Positions 33,991 through 43,987 of a stretch of 64,000 nucleotides of DNA are shown piece after piece. Made by a program: the position numbers and the translations under genes. The DNA is from Hydrangea macrophylla (taxonomy: Eukaryota > Streptophyta > Magnoliopsida > Cornales > Hydrangeaceae): NCBI GenBank assembly GCA_033977485.1, contig CM066988.1:5292501-5356500 (forward strand), read 5' to 3'. The notes under the pieces were generated by a model that saw nothing but the letters and a program-made list of their open reading frames with translations, was not told the origin of the DNA and did no database searches. Positions within the stretch are counted from its first letter, which is position 1; every line of letters starts with the position of its first letter.

Positions 33991-36900
33991 TGACTCATAC
34001 ATCCATGGCAATGAAAGATGTGGAAGAGACCATTCGACTGGTCTTGCAAAAGTTAATGATAACAGATTTAGAGTCAAAAATTGAAAAAGATTCGACCATA
34101 AATTGGTCAGATTATGTTTTTGAAGAAGATTCACAAGAATTAAAAATTAGTGGCAGAGAAGAATTATCTGTATTGCCAGAAAATTCAATACAGGAAGTAT
34201 CACAGGATCCTCTTTTAGAAGTAAATTTAGGATCCGATCAACAAAAGAGAATTACTTATTTAAGTTCCAAACTTGGAAAGTGTGACCAATATAAATTGGT
34301 CGAATTGTTAAAAGAATTTCAAGATTGTTTCGCTTGGGATTATGATGAATTGCCAGGGCTCGAAAGAAGTCTAGTAGAACACAAATTGCCTATCAAAGCT
34401 GGCTACAAACCAGTGAAACAACAACCTCGAAGGATGACTCCAGAAGTTACTCTAAAGGTTAAAGAAGAGATTGAAAGATTGCTTAAGGCAGGATTCATTA
34501 GAACTGCCAGGTATGTTGAATGGTTATCGAATGTTGTTCCAGTAATGAAGAAAAATGGTAAATTAAGAGTTTGTATTGATTATAGAAACCTTAATTTAGC
34601 CACACCTAAGGATGAATATCCTATGCCAATAGTTGATTTATTAATTGATAGATCTGCTGGAAATACTATAATGTCCATGATGGATGGTCATTCAGGATAT
34701 AACCAAATATCTATTGCCAAAGAAGACATTCATAAAACTGCATTTAGATGTCCAGGTAGTATAGGTACCTTCGAGTGGGTACAAATGCCTTTTGGTTTAA
34801 AAAATGCAGGGGCTACTTATCAAAGAGCCATGAATGCTATTTTCCATGACATGATTGGAACATTTTTAGAATGTTATATTGATGATATAATTGTTAAATC
34901 AAAAGCATTCGATGATCATCTTATTCATATGAAATCAACATTTGAGAGAATGAGATTTTTTAAACTTAAGTTAAATCCATTAAAGTGTGCATTTGGAGTC
35001 AGCACTGGAAATTTTCTGGGGTATTTGGTACATGAAAAGGGAATTCAAGTGGATAAGAATAAGGCACAAGCAATCATTCGAAGTAAACCTCCTTCAACCA
35101 AAAAAGAATTGCAAAGATTCTTAGGACAAATCAATTTTATTCGAAGATTCATTTCCAATACTGCTGGAAAAACTTTGATTTTTTCTCCCTTTTTGAAATT
35201 GAAGGATCATGAAGAATTGAAGTGGGAAGATAAACATCAGATTGCCTTTCAAGCCTTGAAGGATTATTTGGTGAAGCCACCAGTGTTAATGCCTCCAAGA
35301 AAAGATAGGCCTATGAAGTTATATATCTCAGCATCAGAAGCATCAATTGGGGTTTTGTTAGCCCAAGATAATGATGATAAGAAAGAACAAGCTGTGTATT
35401 ACCTTAGTAGGTTTTTAAATTCTGTTGAATGCAAATATTCCTTTTTAGAAAAGTTATGTTTGTCTTTGTATTTTGCAGTTATGAAATTAAGATATTATCT
35501 TCTTCCTACTGAAGTGTATGTGATTGCTAAGTTTGATTTGATTAAGTATATGTTGACTCGACCTATTTTAAGAAATCGAATTGGTAAATGGATTCTGGCT
35601 TTGTCAGAATTTTGTTTATTTTATGTGCCACAAAAAGCAGTAAAAGGTCAGGCTTTGGCAGATTTTTTGGCTGATCATCCAAATTGCCTTGAAACAGAAG
35701 GGAATTATGAAATTGGACAAATAATTATTAGTCCATGGAAATTATGGTTCGATGGTTCAAAAACTGAATTTGCTGCAGGTATTGGTTTTGTTATTGAATC
35801 ACCTGAGAAAATTAAGACTAAATATGGTTTTAAATTAGATTCAAATCAGTGTACCAATAATCAAGTTGAATATGAAGCTCTTATCATGGGTCTTGAAACC
35901 TTGATAGATCTTAAAGCTACATTTGTAGATGTGTTTGGAGATTCCCAGTTAGTTATAAATCATATGAATGGGACCTATAAATGTATGAGTAGTACATTGA
36001 AAATATATTATGACACCACAATGGATTTATTATCCAAATTTGATAATGTGAATTTGTTGCATATTCCTAGAAGTTTTAATGAAGAAGCTAATGATGTAGC
36101 TCAAAAGGCATCTGGATTTAAAACAAATAATGAGGATATTGAAATGGAGCAAGTGACTTATAGGAAATTATTACCAATATTGGTAAATAGATTACCTTTT
36201 GTTGGTGTATTAAATATAGAAACTCATGATGATTGGAGAAAGCCTATCATAGAATATCTCTCAGGATATAATGAAAAGCCTGATCGAGGTATAAGGCTTA
36301 AATCTGTCAATTATATCTTGTATAGTGAGAAATTATTTAAAAGAGGAAGTGATGGGTTATTACTGGAATGTTTAAGCAACCTCGAAGGATTAGAAGCTAT
36401 AGCTCAAATTCATGAAGGATTATGTGGAGCTCATCAATCTGGAGTTAAGATGAGATGGCTACTTCGAAGACACAACATTTATTGGCCATCTATTTTGAAA
36501 GATTGTATTGAGTTTGCTAAAAGATGTCAAGAGTGTCAGAAACATGGTCCTTTAAAGCATTTACCAACTGTTGATCTTCAGTGTGTGGTAAAACCTTGGC
36601 CTTTTAGAGGATGGGCCATAGATGTAATAGGAAAGATCAGTCCTCCTTCATCAAAGGGTCATGGATTTATTATTTTGGCTACAGATTATTTTACTAAATG
36701 GGTAGAAGCAGAACCTATGCAAACTGTAACTCAATCAACGGTTGTAAAGTTTTTAGAAAACATAGTGTATAGATTTGGTATTCCTCAAACTTTTGTATCT
36801 GATAATGCCTCTATATTTGAAGGGGATGTGGTTGTATTTGCAAATAAGTTAGGAATTACAATGTCGAAATCAACCCCATATTATGCTCAATCAAATGGAC

Positions 36901-37268
36901 AGGCTGAATCTACCAACAAAGTCATAAAAGAAAATATGGCTAAAATCATAAAAAATAATCCAAGAATATGGCATGAAGTTTTGCCAGAAGTTTTATGGGC
37001 TTATAGGACTTCGAAACGAACAAGTACAGGTGTATCTCCTTATGCCTTGCCTTTTGGACATGAGGCAGTTTTACCTATTGAAATAAAGATTAATTCTCTT
37101 CGAGTGATGAAGCAGAATCAGTTATCTTTGGATGATTATCAAACATCCATGGCTATTGAGTTGGAGAATATTGATGAAGAGAGAATCAAAGCTCTCAATA
37201 ATATTTTGATACAAAAAAGAATAGCATCAAAGGCATATAATAAAAAAAGTACAACCAAGAACCTTTGA
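33990..37268 (+). CDS. Pol: RT, two RNase H domains, integrase
   Basis: About 1092 codons; positions count from a 1093-codon frame. RT with MPFGLKNAGATYQR and active-site YIDD (297-300). The first RNase H has lost its TDAS aspartate (ISAS, about 447-450). The second RNase H has WFDGSK (D589), E628 and GDSQ (D652), but its last acidic site reads EAND where EAD is expected. Integrase has His809/His816/Cys847/Cys850 and the triad D879, D939, E974 with 34 residues between the last two. The frame terminates early in the C-terminal integrase tail because of a shift near 37264. No protease precedes the RT. Known role: reverse transcription and integration of the element. Confidence 0.92.
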   Translation: MTHTSMAMKDVEETIRLVLQKLMITDLESKIEKDSTINWSDYVFEEDSQELKISGREELSVLPENSIQEVSQDPLLEVNLGSDQQKRITYLSSKLGKCDQYKLVELLKEFQDCFAWDYDELPGLERSLVEHKLPIKAGYKPVKQQPRRMTPEVTLKVKEEIERLLKAGFIRTARYVEWLSNVVPVMKKNGKLRVCIDYRNLNLATPKDEYPMPIVDLLIDRSAGNTIMSMMDGHSGYNQISIAKEDIHKTAFRCPGSIGTFEWVQMPFGLKNAGATYQRAMNAIFHDMIGTFLECYIDDIIVKSKAFDDHLIHMKSTFERMRFFKLKLNPLKCAFGVSTGNFLGYLVHEKGIQVDKNKAQAIIRSKPPSTKKELQRFLGQINFIRRFISNTAGKTLIFSPFLKLKDHEELKWEDKHQIAFQALKDYLVKPPVLMPPRKDRPMKLYISASEASIGVLLAQDNDDKKEQAVYYLSRFLNSVECKYSFLEKLCLSLYFAVMKLRYYLLPTEVYVIAKFDLIKYMLTRPILRNRIGKWILALSEFCLFYVPQKAVKGQALADFLADHPNCLETEGNYEIGQIIISPWKLWFDGSKTEFAAGIGFVIESPEKIKTKYGFKLDSNQCTNNQVEYEALIMGLETLIDLKATFVDVFGDSQLVINHMNGTYKCMSSTLKIYYDTTMDLLSKFDNVNLLHIPRSFNEEANDVAQKASGFKTNNEDIEMEQVTYRKLLPILVNRLPFVGVLNIETHDDWRKPIIEYLSGYNEKPDRGIRLKSVNYILYSEKLFKRGSDGLLLECLSNLEGLEAIAQIHEGLCGAHQSGVKMRWLLRRHNIYWPSILKDCIEFAKRCQECQKHGPLKHLPTVDLQCVVKPWPFRGWAIDVIGKISPPSSKGHGFIILATDYFTKWVEAEPMQTVTQSTVVKFLENIVYRFGIPQTFVSDNASIFEGDVVVFANKLGITMSKSTPYYAQSNGQAESTNKVIKENMAKIIKNNPRIWHEVLPEVLWAYRTSKRTSTGVSPYALPFGHEAVLPIEIKINSLRVMKQNQLSLDDYQTSMAIELENIDEERIKALNNILIQKRIASKAYNKKSTTKNL

Positions 37269-37494
37269 TGAAGGGGATTTGGTTTGGAAGACAATATTAC
37301 CTATTGGATCTAAGGACCCAAAGTTTGGAAAATGGTCACCTAAATGGGAAGGACCTTTCCAAGTTAATAAGGTTTTTAAAGGTGGATTTTATCATTTGAA
37401 AAATATGAATGGATATGTTCATTTAAGGAAAATTAATGGTAAGTTTCTCAAGCAATATTATCCCACTATTTGGGAGGCAAGAAATCTAGAATAA
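37264..37494 (+). pseudogene. C-terminal integrase tail, out of frame with pol
   Basis: Continues the integrase in a +1 frame: GDLVWKTILPIGSKDPKFG, WEGPFQV, GGFYHLKNMNG, then a stop after WEARNLE. This is the GPF-type C-terminal domain. A one-base change near the CCTTTGATG at 37262-37270 separates it from pol. Confidence 0.8.
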
Positions 37495-37585
37495 AGCATT
37501 CGAAGCAAGAACATGTATTTCATAGAAAAGTAAATACAAAAACCAATTATTGGTAAATTACAAAATTTACATTGGTATAAATAAT

Positions 37586-40559
37586 TTATACCAACTTTCT
37601 TATGAATTGGGCTTTTAACCTAAAGTTATCCCAAGATCTGGTATACAGTTTTGATTGACTAAGGATGAACTTCTGCCTTGAGATAGATTCTTGAGTCTTT
37701 AAAGGCTTCGATTCAAATTCTGTCTTCAAAACTTGAAACTTTGCTTCAACACCTTGTTGCTTGATCTTCAGATGTGCCAATTCAGTTTCTGCAAGCATAA
37801 GATCCTTTTTTAGTTGATTCACTTTGGCAGATGCTTTTTCAATTGATATGTTGTTTCCTTCGAATTCTGTCAAAGTTCGATCCATCTCAAGAGTTTTCTC
37901 TGCTGTATACTCCATGTCAATCTCTAATTTTTCTCTTTCTTCGATAACTTTTTCCAATAAAAAGCAATTGAAATCAAAAGTTGACATGATTGCAGAAATT
38001 GTTTCTTTGTCTGGAACAGAAATGTTAGAGCTTTCCAACATAAATTGGCATAAGACTTTCATAGCTCTTTGTACTTCCTTGTCTTCAAAAACCTCAAAAG
38101 AGACTTGACTAAAAAGCCTCAAAGTAGCAAGAGCAGCCTCCGGATCTATTGAAGGAGATTTTGGTTTGCTTCGACCTGTCATTCGCTGAAAGAATTCTTG
38201 AACATTGGTCGAAGTGACATCTTCCATCTTCAAAACAAATTTCAAATTTTTTTTAAAATCTTTAACTTCTTCAGGAGTCAAGTTAGGAGGAAGAGATAGA
38301 TGAAATTCTTCAGAGCTTGAGACCCTTGAGGTAGCTTGAGGTCTAAATGAAGTGGAAGTAGGAGCAGCTTTAGGATCAGGGCTTGTACTTGGCCTCGAAG
38401 AACTAGCCCCAGTTTCAGGAACAGATTCAACCTGTTCAATGAAAAGTTGGGAATTTAGTTCAGAATTTATTTTTGAATAGTAATCAGGAATCAAAGGATT
38501 TTTGAAAGGATTTTGAATGTCTTACCATTGGTTGGAACTCAAGTAATGGAGTATGAGTGTCCAAAGAAGGAGATTTTGGAATCTCTGGGATCTTTGAACT
38601 CTGAGCTTTTGTTTCTGGAATTGTTGGTGTTGTTTTAGGCTCAGGATGGGGTGCTACCTTCGAAATAGGAATTGCTGAGATAGGTACTGTTTTAATGATC
38701 TCTGTGATGGCAGGAGGATCATTGGTTTTCTTGGCTTTCTTTTTCCTGTAAACAAGTGAAGAGATTGGACTAGTGTCTTTTTCTTCTTCAGAATCAGCAT
38801 GTCCAGAGGCTACAGGAGAGCTTTCTGGTGATAGGACTAGTTTCCTCTTTGGTTTAGGAGATGATGAAGCAGGAGTTTTTGAAGCTTTTAAGGAGGCTTG
38901 AGTGCTTGGTTTAGCTTTTGAAGCTCTGGTTATTGGAGAAGAGCTTTCTCCAGCTGTTTTCCCTGTGTTTTGAAATTCAAATAGTCATTAGTCAAAGTCT
39001 CTTTCATTATTTTGGGAAAAGATTTGATAAGAATTTTGATTACCTGTTTGATTCATCGAATCAATGTACCTCAAAAGATGGCATTTGTCCATCTCTACTG
39101 ACATTAAATTTTCCCACCAGCTCGAAAAGGCAGGGGTGCAAGTGGTGTACACTGGTAAAGAAGTAAACTCCAAGTTGCTGACTTTATTTTGATAAACTGC
39201 TAATGCGGCAGTTATCACGGATTCTGGCACCTTCGAATGAGTTTTATAGGCCATGAGTATATTGGCCTGACTTCTGATTGGGAAAGGAATTGACTGAGTA
39301 AGTCCAAATTGCCTCGAAAATTGATTGGGAAGGTAAAGTTCACCTTGAGATTTGAAGCTAAGAATGTTCCCAAAGAATAAGTCTCTACTAATTAGAAAAC
39401 TTCCCCATGCAGCTTTTAATTCGAGAGCATTTGCTGCTCTATCCAAAATTTGACAGAGCCAATGGGGAGAAAGGGGAGTTTTATTTTCAGAATTGTAAAG
39501 GATTTCGAATGGTTGGAATAGTTTGTTTGATCTTGTTTCAGGAAGATTGAAAAAGAGAGAGAGGCATTCTTTGAAAGTTTTATCAGTACTGGGCAATAAA
39601 GCAAAAAAGATTCCATGGGCCACAGTATTGGATAGGGGTCCTAGATTATGAATTTCTGGGAAGTAAGCATACAACCATAATGGTAAAATCCAAAAGGGAC
39701 CACCTTGGGTGAGAATGAAGGGATCAAAGCACAAATCAGAAAAAGATCTATAAAGAGATCCTAGAACAAAAGGTGCTAAGGCTAACCTTCGACCGGCAGC
39801 CAGAGCTTTGGCAATGTTAGAATATTCGAGGACAACTCTCTGAGAAGAGGTACAAAATAGATGCTTCGAAAGCCAATACAGAAGAAAGCAGTAATATTCT
39901 TTATCAGTCACGGCTCCTGATGTTTTTCTGTGAGCAATTAGGAAGTTGGTGTATCCTAATGATTTTGAGTCAGTGTTAATTGAAGGACTATCAGACTCAG
40001 CCATATAAGGATGAACATCTTCCCCATGAGATAAAAACCCTAATAAATGACAAATATCTAGAATAGTTGGACCTATTGGACCAAATCGAAGTTGAAAGTG
40101 ATTGAAAATAGGGTTCCAAAAACAGAGAGCTGCGGCTATTAAATTAGGACTGGATTCAATGGGAAATTTTGAAAGATTGATAGCATGGTAAACCCCCGTA
40201 GTGATCAAAATTTCTCTCCTATTCTCTAAAATTCTATCTACCCAGTCAGGCCAATCCTTTGCAGGTTTAGGCCAGTGCCTGAATTTCCAGTCATATTTGG
40301 AATTTGGGAGTTCTCGTTGGTAAGTCAGACGTTGTTCCCCTAATCTAGGGTAATAGACATGGAGTCTCAAATTTGGAATGCTTAGGCAGGGACCTACAGC
40401 AATTGAAGATTCTTGGTTGGGAAGAGTAATGGGTACAAGAATTTCGTGAACCAGAGAAGTCTCTTGCCCACTCGAATAGCGATCTTGCTCATCTTTTATG
40501 ATCTTTCCAAAATCATCGCAAATCTTTTGAAGTTGGGTATTATCATCAGATTTTGTCAT
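37586..40559 (-). CDS. Reverse-strand plant mobile domain (PMD) protein, 3 exons
   Basis: Exon A 40559-39044 (or from an upstream ATG at 40598), exon B 38962-38526, exon C 38431-37586; about 932 residues. Junctions are CAAACAG/GTAATC..AACACAG/GG and CCAATG/GTAAGAC..GAACAG/GTTGAA, and both keep frame. Exon A carries a plant mobile domain (FGPIGPTILDICHLLGF, WLSKHLF, GGPFWILPLWLYAYFPE). Exon B is Ser/Pro/Lys-rich with a basic YRKKKAKK stretch. Exon C is a coiled coil (KVNQLKKDLMLAETELAHLK). PMD proteins of host genes act in silencing and development; in Tat-lineage elements a reverse-strand PMD gene may modify host silencing (inference). TATA box at 40664-40680. It runs convergent with pol. Confidence 0.82.
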
Positions 40560-40663
40560 TCTTTGGATTACGAAGAGATAAACAGGAAAGAAAAGCAAAG
40601 TGCGAAATGAATAGATTAGGGCAAAGCAAATTGGTGAAGTCAGAAGGTTTATTTCTTTTTGTG

Positions 40664-40680
40664 TTTATCTATTTATAACC
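40664..40680 (-). promoter_or_regulatory. TATA box of the reverse-strand PMD gene
   Basis: GGTTATAAATAGATAAA on the minus strand, about 105 bp upstream of the likely start at 40559 and inside the element between the two reverse-strand genes. It suggests the PMD gene has its own promoter. Confidence 0.65.
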
Positions 40681-40869
40681 TTTGATGAATCCTTGGTGAC
40701 GATTGGAAAGAGTTGCATTTATTGAAAAGTAGCCGTTAGATTCGGTTAGCCTTTTTTGGACCGTTATTTCAAAGATAAAAGACATGTTGGTTCAGAATGA
40801 ACTAATCTATGTAAAGGAATAAGAATGTTTCATTGATTCACTACATTGAGAAGAAAGTGAAGTTACAAT

Positions 40870-42387
40870 TCAAAGACATAATTGATAAAAGTGGGGAAAC
40901 CCATAAGTAACTAAATTATGAAACATGGCCCAATAATAGGCAAAATACTCTGCCTCTAGTTCTATCTCGAAACATAAGTTTCTAGTTTCTAATGCCAGTT
41001 GGTCTTCACTTCGAAGGGTAGTGTAAGCTTCCTTAAGTTGTTCTTCATATTGGTTTAACTGAAAATTGATCTTGAATAGAGCTTTGCGGAGACTTCGAAG
41101 TTCTTTGGCCAATGGAGTTTTGCCTCGAAGAGAAACACCAACAACTTTGGCTTCATCTTTAAGATATGCAATTCTACTTTCAAGATCAGGCTTCGAATAA
41201 TGAGAAATGGTGCTTTCTTCATCAGAGCTACCACAACCATAAATGTACTTCTCTTTGAATTCGAAGACTTCATCAAGGAGTGTTTTAGGAGCTTCTTTGA
41301 GTCTTTCATAGAGATCTAAAAGATAATTTAGATGATGGATACTTTCTTGGTGATGGGAATACCATCTCACGTGGGAAGCCAAAGTTCGAAGGGTAAAATC
41401 TATTTGAGTTCGAACAAGCGTGGATATATTCCATTCATGACATAAGACATGACAGCTCCATTCGAAATTGATTCGAGCCCTTGAATTTTGCAGAATAGAA
41501 AATGGAAGATGAGAAAAAGCAACTAATAGCCTTTGAGCTTGAATAATCAAGCATGGGGAAGGTGATGTAATAGATGGAGTATGCTCGAATGTAGGACCAT
41601 ATCTACACAATTGGTCTAGCTTTAAAAAAGGATCACTAATGTCTTCAGTAGGATCTATTACCTGAACTTTGGTATCAGGAAAGCCTAATACAGAATGATC
41701 AAAGAGAAGTACTTTCTCTTCATAATCTTTTTCAAAAAGTTTGCATTTTGAAAGGAAGGCTGAGGAGTAATGTTCATTGGAAAAAGTTTCATGAGATGTC
41801 CTTACAAATGTATGAATAGGAGGTCTGCCTTGAGGAACTAAGATATTACCTCTCTGAAATCTTTCACCAGGAGGACTGGTTGAAGAGATCAGCCAGGCAT
41901 TCAATAAATTTTGTTCTCGAGAAAGATGATTTGAAAATGGATAATATGGTTTTATTGTTCTACTTCGAATAACACCTTCAGTTTCAAGATACTCGAAGCT
42001 TGGATGAACGACTGAAGGTGCTGTGATTGGAGTTTCGAGTTTCATTCCTTTGTAATATCCTACACCTTCACCATGGGAAATATGTTGTTCCCAAGCAGGA
42101 GGAAACGTTTGATTATTATAGATCGATTTGGAAGAGGTCGAAGATGAATGTTGCCTTGATGAAACACTTGGTTTGTTCAACATTTTATGCCATTTTCCCC
42201 ATTTCGAGTAAGTAAAAGGTTCGGGAGGAACCTCAAGAGGATCCCAATTTGTTCGAAGAGGAATATCAGGGCGTTTGGTTAACAACATCACTTCTTCGGG
42301 AAGATCAATAGGAAAGCTATCGCTAACATTGAAGGAAGATTGAGAAGAAGACATGACCAGGAAAATAAATAGGGGCTCAAAGATCAA
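40870..42387 (-). CDS. Reverse-strand 505-codon protein of unknown family
   Basis: A single open frame in the 3' part of the element, ending 140 bp from the LTR start. The likely start is the second ATG (42354), giving MSSSQSSFNVSDSFPIDLP; an upstream ATG at 42387 adds 11 hydrophobic residues. Visible: an aromatic/proline-rich N-terminal part (WDPLEVPPEPFTYSKWGKWH), a Ser-rich stretch, a middle region with WSCHVLCHEWNIS, and a C-terminal helical part (residues 350-480, YLKDEAKVVG, LRSLRKALFKINFQLNQYEEQL) probably forming a coiled coil. No catalytic motif or known domain is recognised. It is co-oriented with the PMD gene and lies upstream of it; no stop or frameshift breaks it. Confidence 0.72.
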   Translation of the reverse strand: MIFEPLFIFLVMSSSQSSFNVSDSFPIDLPEEVMLLTKRPDIPLRTNWDPLEVPPEPFTYSKWGKWHKMLNKPSVSSRQHSSSTSSKSIYNNQTFPPAWEQHISHGEGVGYYKGMKLETPITAPSVVHPSFEYLETEGVIRSRTIKPYYPFSNHLSREQNLLNAWLISSTSPPGERFQRGNILVPQGRPPIHTFVRTSHETFSNEHYSSAFLSKCKLFEKDYEEKVLLFDHSVLGFPDTKVQVIDPTEDISDPFLKLDQLCRYGPTFEHTPSITSPSPCLIIQAQRLLVAFSHLPFSILQNSRARINFEWSCHVLCHEWNISTLVRTQIDFTLRTLASHVRWYSHHQESIHHLNYLLDLYERLKEAPKTLLDEVFEFKEKYIYGCGSSDEESTISHYSKPDLESRIAYLKDEAKVVGVSLRGKTPLAKELRSLRKALFKINFQLNQYEEQLKEAYTTLRSEDQLALETRNLCFEIELEAEYFAYYWAMFHNLVTYGFPHFYQLCL

Positions 42388-42495
42388 GTAAAAGCGATGG
42401 TTTCGAATGGATTGAAGAAATGATTATGCAATTTAAAGTACTGCATAAGGTAGTAACTGCCCAGTATGGTTTAACCACGATCACCATTATCTTTT

Positions 42496-42527
42496 TTAAA
42501 AAAAAAAGAAAATGGCGCGGGGGGTAA
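42496..42527 (+). other. Polypurine tract of element 2
   Basis: An A-rich run followed by ATGGCGCGGGGGGTAA, directly before the TG of the 3' LTR. Plus-strand priming is expected here. Text ATGGC-CGGGGGGTA also occurs at the gag truncation point (31501). Confidence 0.65.
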
Positions 42528-43157
42528 TGTTTGTGATGAAAATATTCAACCAATACAAGTTTGACACACAGGATGTGACGTGGCAAGATAATTGGTGGAA
42601 ATTGATTGACAAGAAAACCGTTATAGGCAGTTGAAGTTAATCCATTTTTGTTAATGGAAGACACGTGTTGAACATCATGGGATAATTGAAGGACAGTTGT
42701 CAATGAGAAGGAATGCCACGGATAAAGGCAGTTATCAGTTTGAAAGTAGGAGGGAACATTCGAATTAAGTTACTGAGGCTTCGATGTCTATAAATAGAAG
42801 GATTGGGTATTTGAAAGAGATCCTTCGATCAAAACATCAACATATATCTCTCAATACATCTATTGTATTGTTATCTAGTTACTTAGAATTAGGAGTAGAA
42901 CACCTTCGAAGTTATCTTCAAGGTTAGATTGTAGTTTCTTTAATTTAATAAAAGTAGTTAAATTACTTTTAGTCATTTTACTGTTTCATTTAGGAGTAGA
43001 TTTTAATTTAATCAGTTCGAAGTTCTTCATTTAGTTACATCTTTACACAATTAAAGTCCTGTTCAAGGCATCGAACGTCACCACAATTCCCTGGTGAGGC
43101 GCAGTTTGGATAATCACTTACACACATTGGCAATTTGCTTGCCTGGCACGCTCGCAC
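42528..43157 (+). repeat. 3' LTR of element 2
   Basis: Starts TGTTTGTGATGAAAATATTC after the purine tract. TATA box TCTATAAATAGAAGG at 42787-42800, and AATAAAAG near 42950. It ends in GGCACGCTCGCACACA; GGCACGCCCGCGCA occurs near the end of the element 1 LTR too. With only one LTR the end cannot be fixed. Confidence 0.72.
42787..42800 (+). promoter_or_regulatory. LTR TATA box of element 2
   Basis: CTATAAATAGAAGG in the middle of the LTR, about 260 bp from its start. Confidence 0.65.
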
Positions 43158-43184
43158 ACACTTATAATCTTTTCCAACCAAACA

Positions 43185-43886
43185 TGGGGAGAAAGGGAAA
43201 AAAGTTTATGAAGTACTGAGTGAGGATGAGGATGATTGTGAACTTGGTGATTTTGGTTCTGGGGGATTGGACAAAATGTTGGAATGGTGCAGAACGAATC
43301 CCAGTTGCAAGCCCAATCTCAAGGTCAATCTCAATCTCAATCCCAATCCCAATCCCAATCCCAAGTATCAGATTGGCAAGGTCTAGTTAGCGTTATACAA
43401 TTGTAGAAAAAAACACATTACAATGACAAAACTTATCAATCGACTTGTTCTTAAGCGAAAAATAATTATGTAAGTTTCATTTTTTAAGTTACATGCTCGT
43501 AGTTCAAATTTGTACATGGTGGTCTTAAAACGAATTAAACTTTTCATTTGTAGGACGAAATGGAAAGGATAAGAACAGAGTCGACCCCAGAGGGATCTAA
43601 CCCACCCACAAATGAGGAGATTTTTACATGTGTATTGGGAAGGAGGTCCGAATATTTTCGGGGACTCGTCCATGAGGTGGTGCTAATCTCAACTAGATCC
43701 GATTCTCACTTGACAAGTGAGGCGAAGGTGCGGGAAAAGAATAAAATGTTAGAGCAGATACTACGAGAGGCGGCAGAGACGAGAGCAGCACTAGAGGTGT
43801 CGCTACGTGAACAACAACAACAAAATGCACAAATTCGCTCCTTGATCGAGTCATTGGGAAGACAGGGGGCTCATCTACTTGACATG
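43185..43886 (+). pseudogene. En/Spm (Ptta)-type transposon protein, two-exon remnant
   Basis: The first part (43185-43380) encodes a basic start followed, after a one-base shift, by VYEVLSEDEDDCELGDFGSGG; it then decays into repeated CAATCC units. The second exon (43554-43886) has acceptor TTTGTAG and donor ATG/GTAAGTT and encodes NEEIFTCVLGRRSEYFRGL and a glutamine-rich helix (REQQQQNAQIRSLIESLG). VLG-RS-Y-RG-G text near the C-terminus is typical of plant En/Spm (Ptta) family proteins. It supports the CACTA assignment of the surrounding element. Confidence 0.65.
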
Positions 43887-43987
43887 GTAAGTTACGTGAC
43901 AAAAAAATCTATTTCATTACACATTACAAAGTTTCATTACATAATTCATTGCATATTAATTATGCATATTGATTACAAAACAAGTTT

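Larger units (their letters stand above)
31501..43157 (+). mobile_element. Tat-lineage Ty3 retrotransposon with reverse-strand genes (element 2)
   Basis: Plus-strand gag, linker frame, RT, RNase H, second RNase H and integrase, then about 5 kb holding two minus-strand genes (37586-40559 and 40870-42387), a purine-rich tract (42496-42527) and a 3' LTR. The 5' LTR, primer site and first 170 or so gag residues are missing: coding begins abruptly at 31501. Frames are long and mostly open, so the copy is fairly young. The exact LTR end (43157, or about 43183 if a longer AACCAAACA end is used) is uncertain, since no partner LTR exists. Confidence 0.88.

Noticed and set aside
33109..34134. Several minus-strand frames opposite gag-pol of element 2
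   Set aside because: They are short shadows of the coding strand, with no start context or domains, unlike the long reverse-strand genes after pol.
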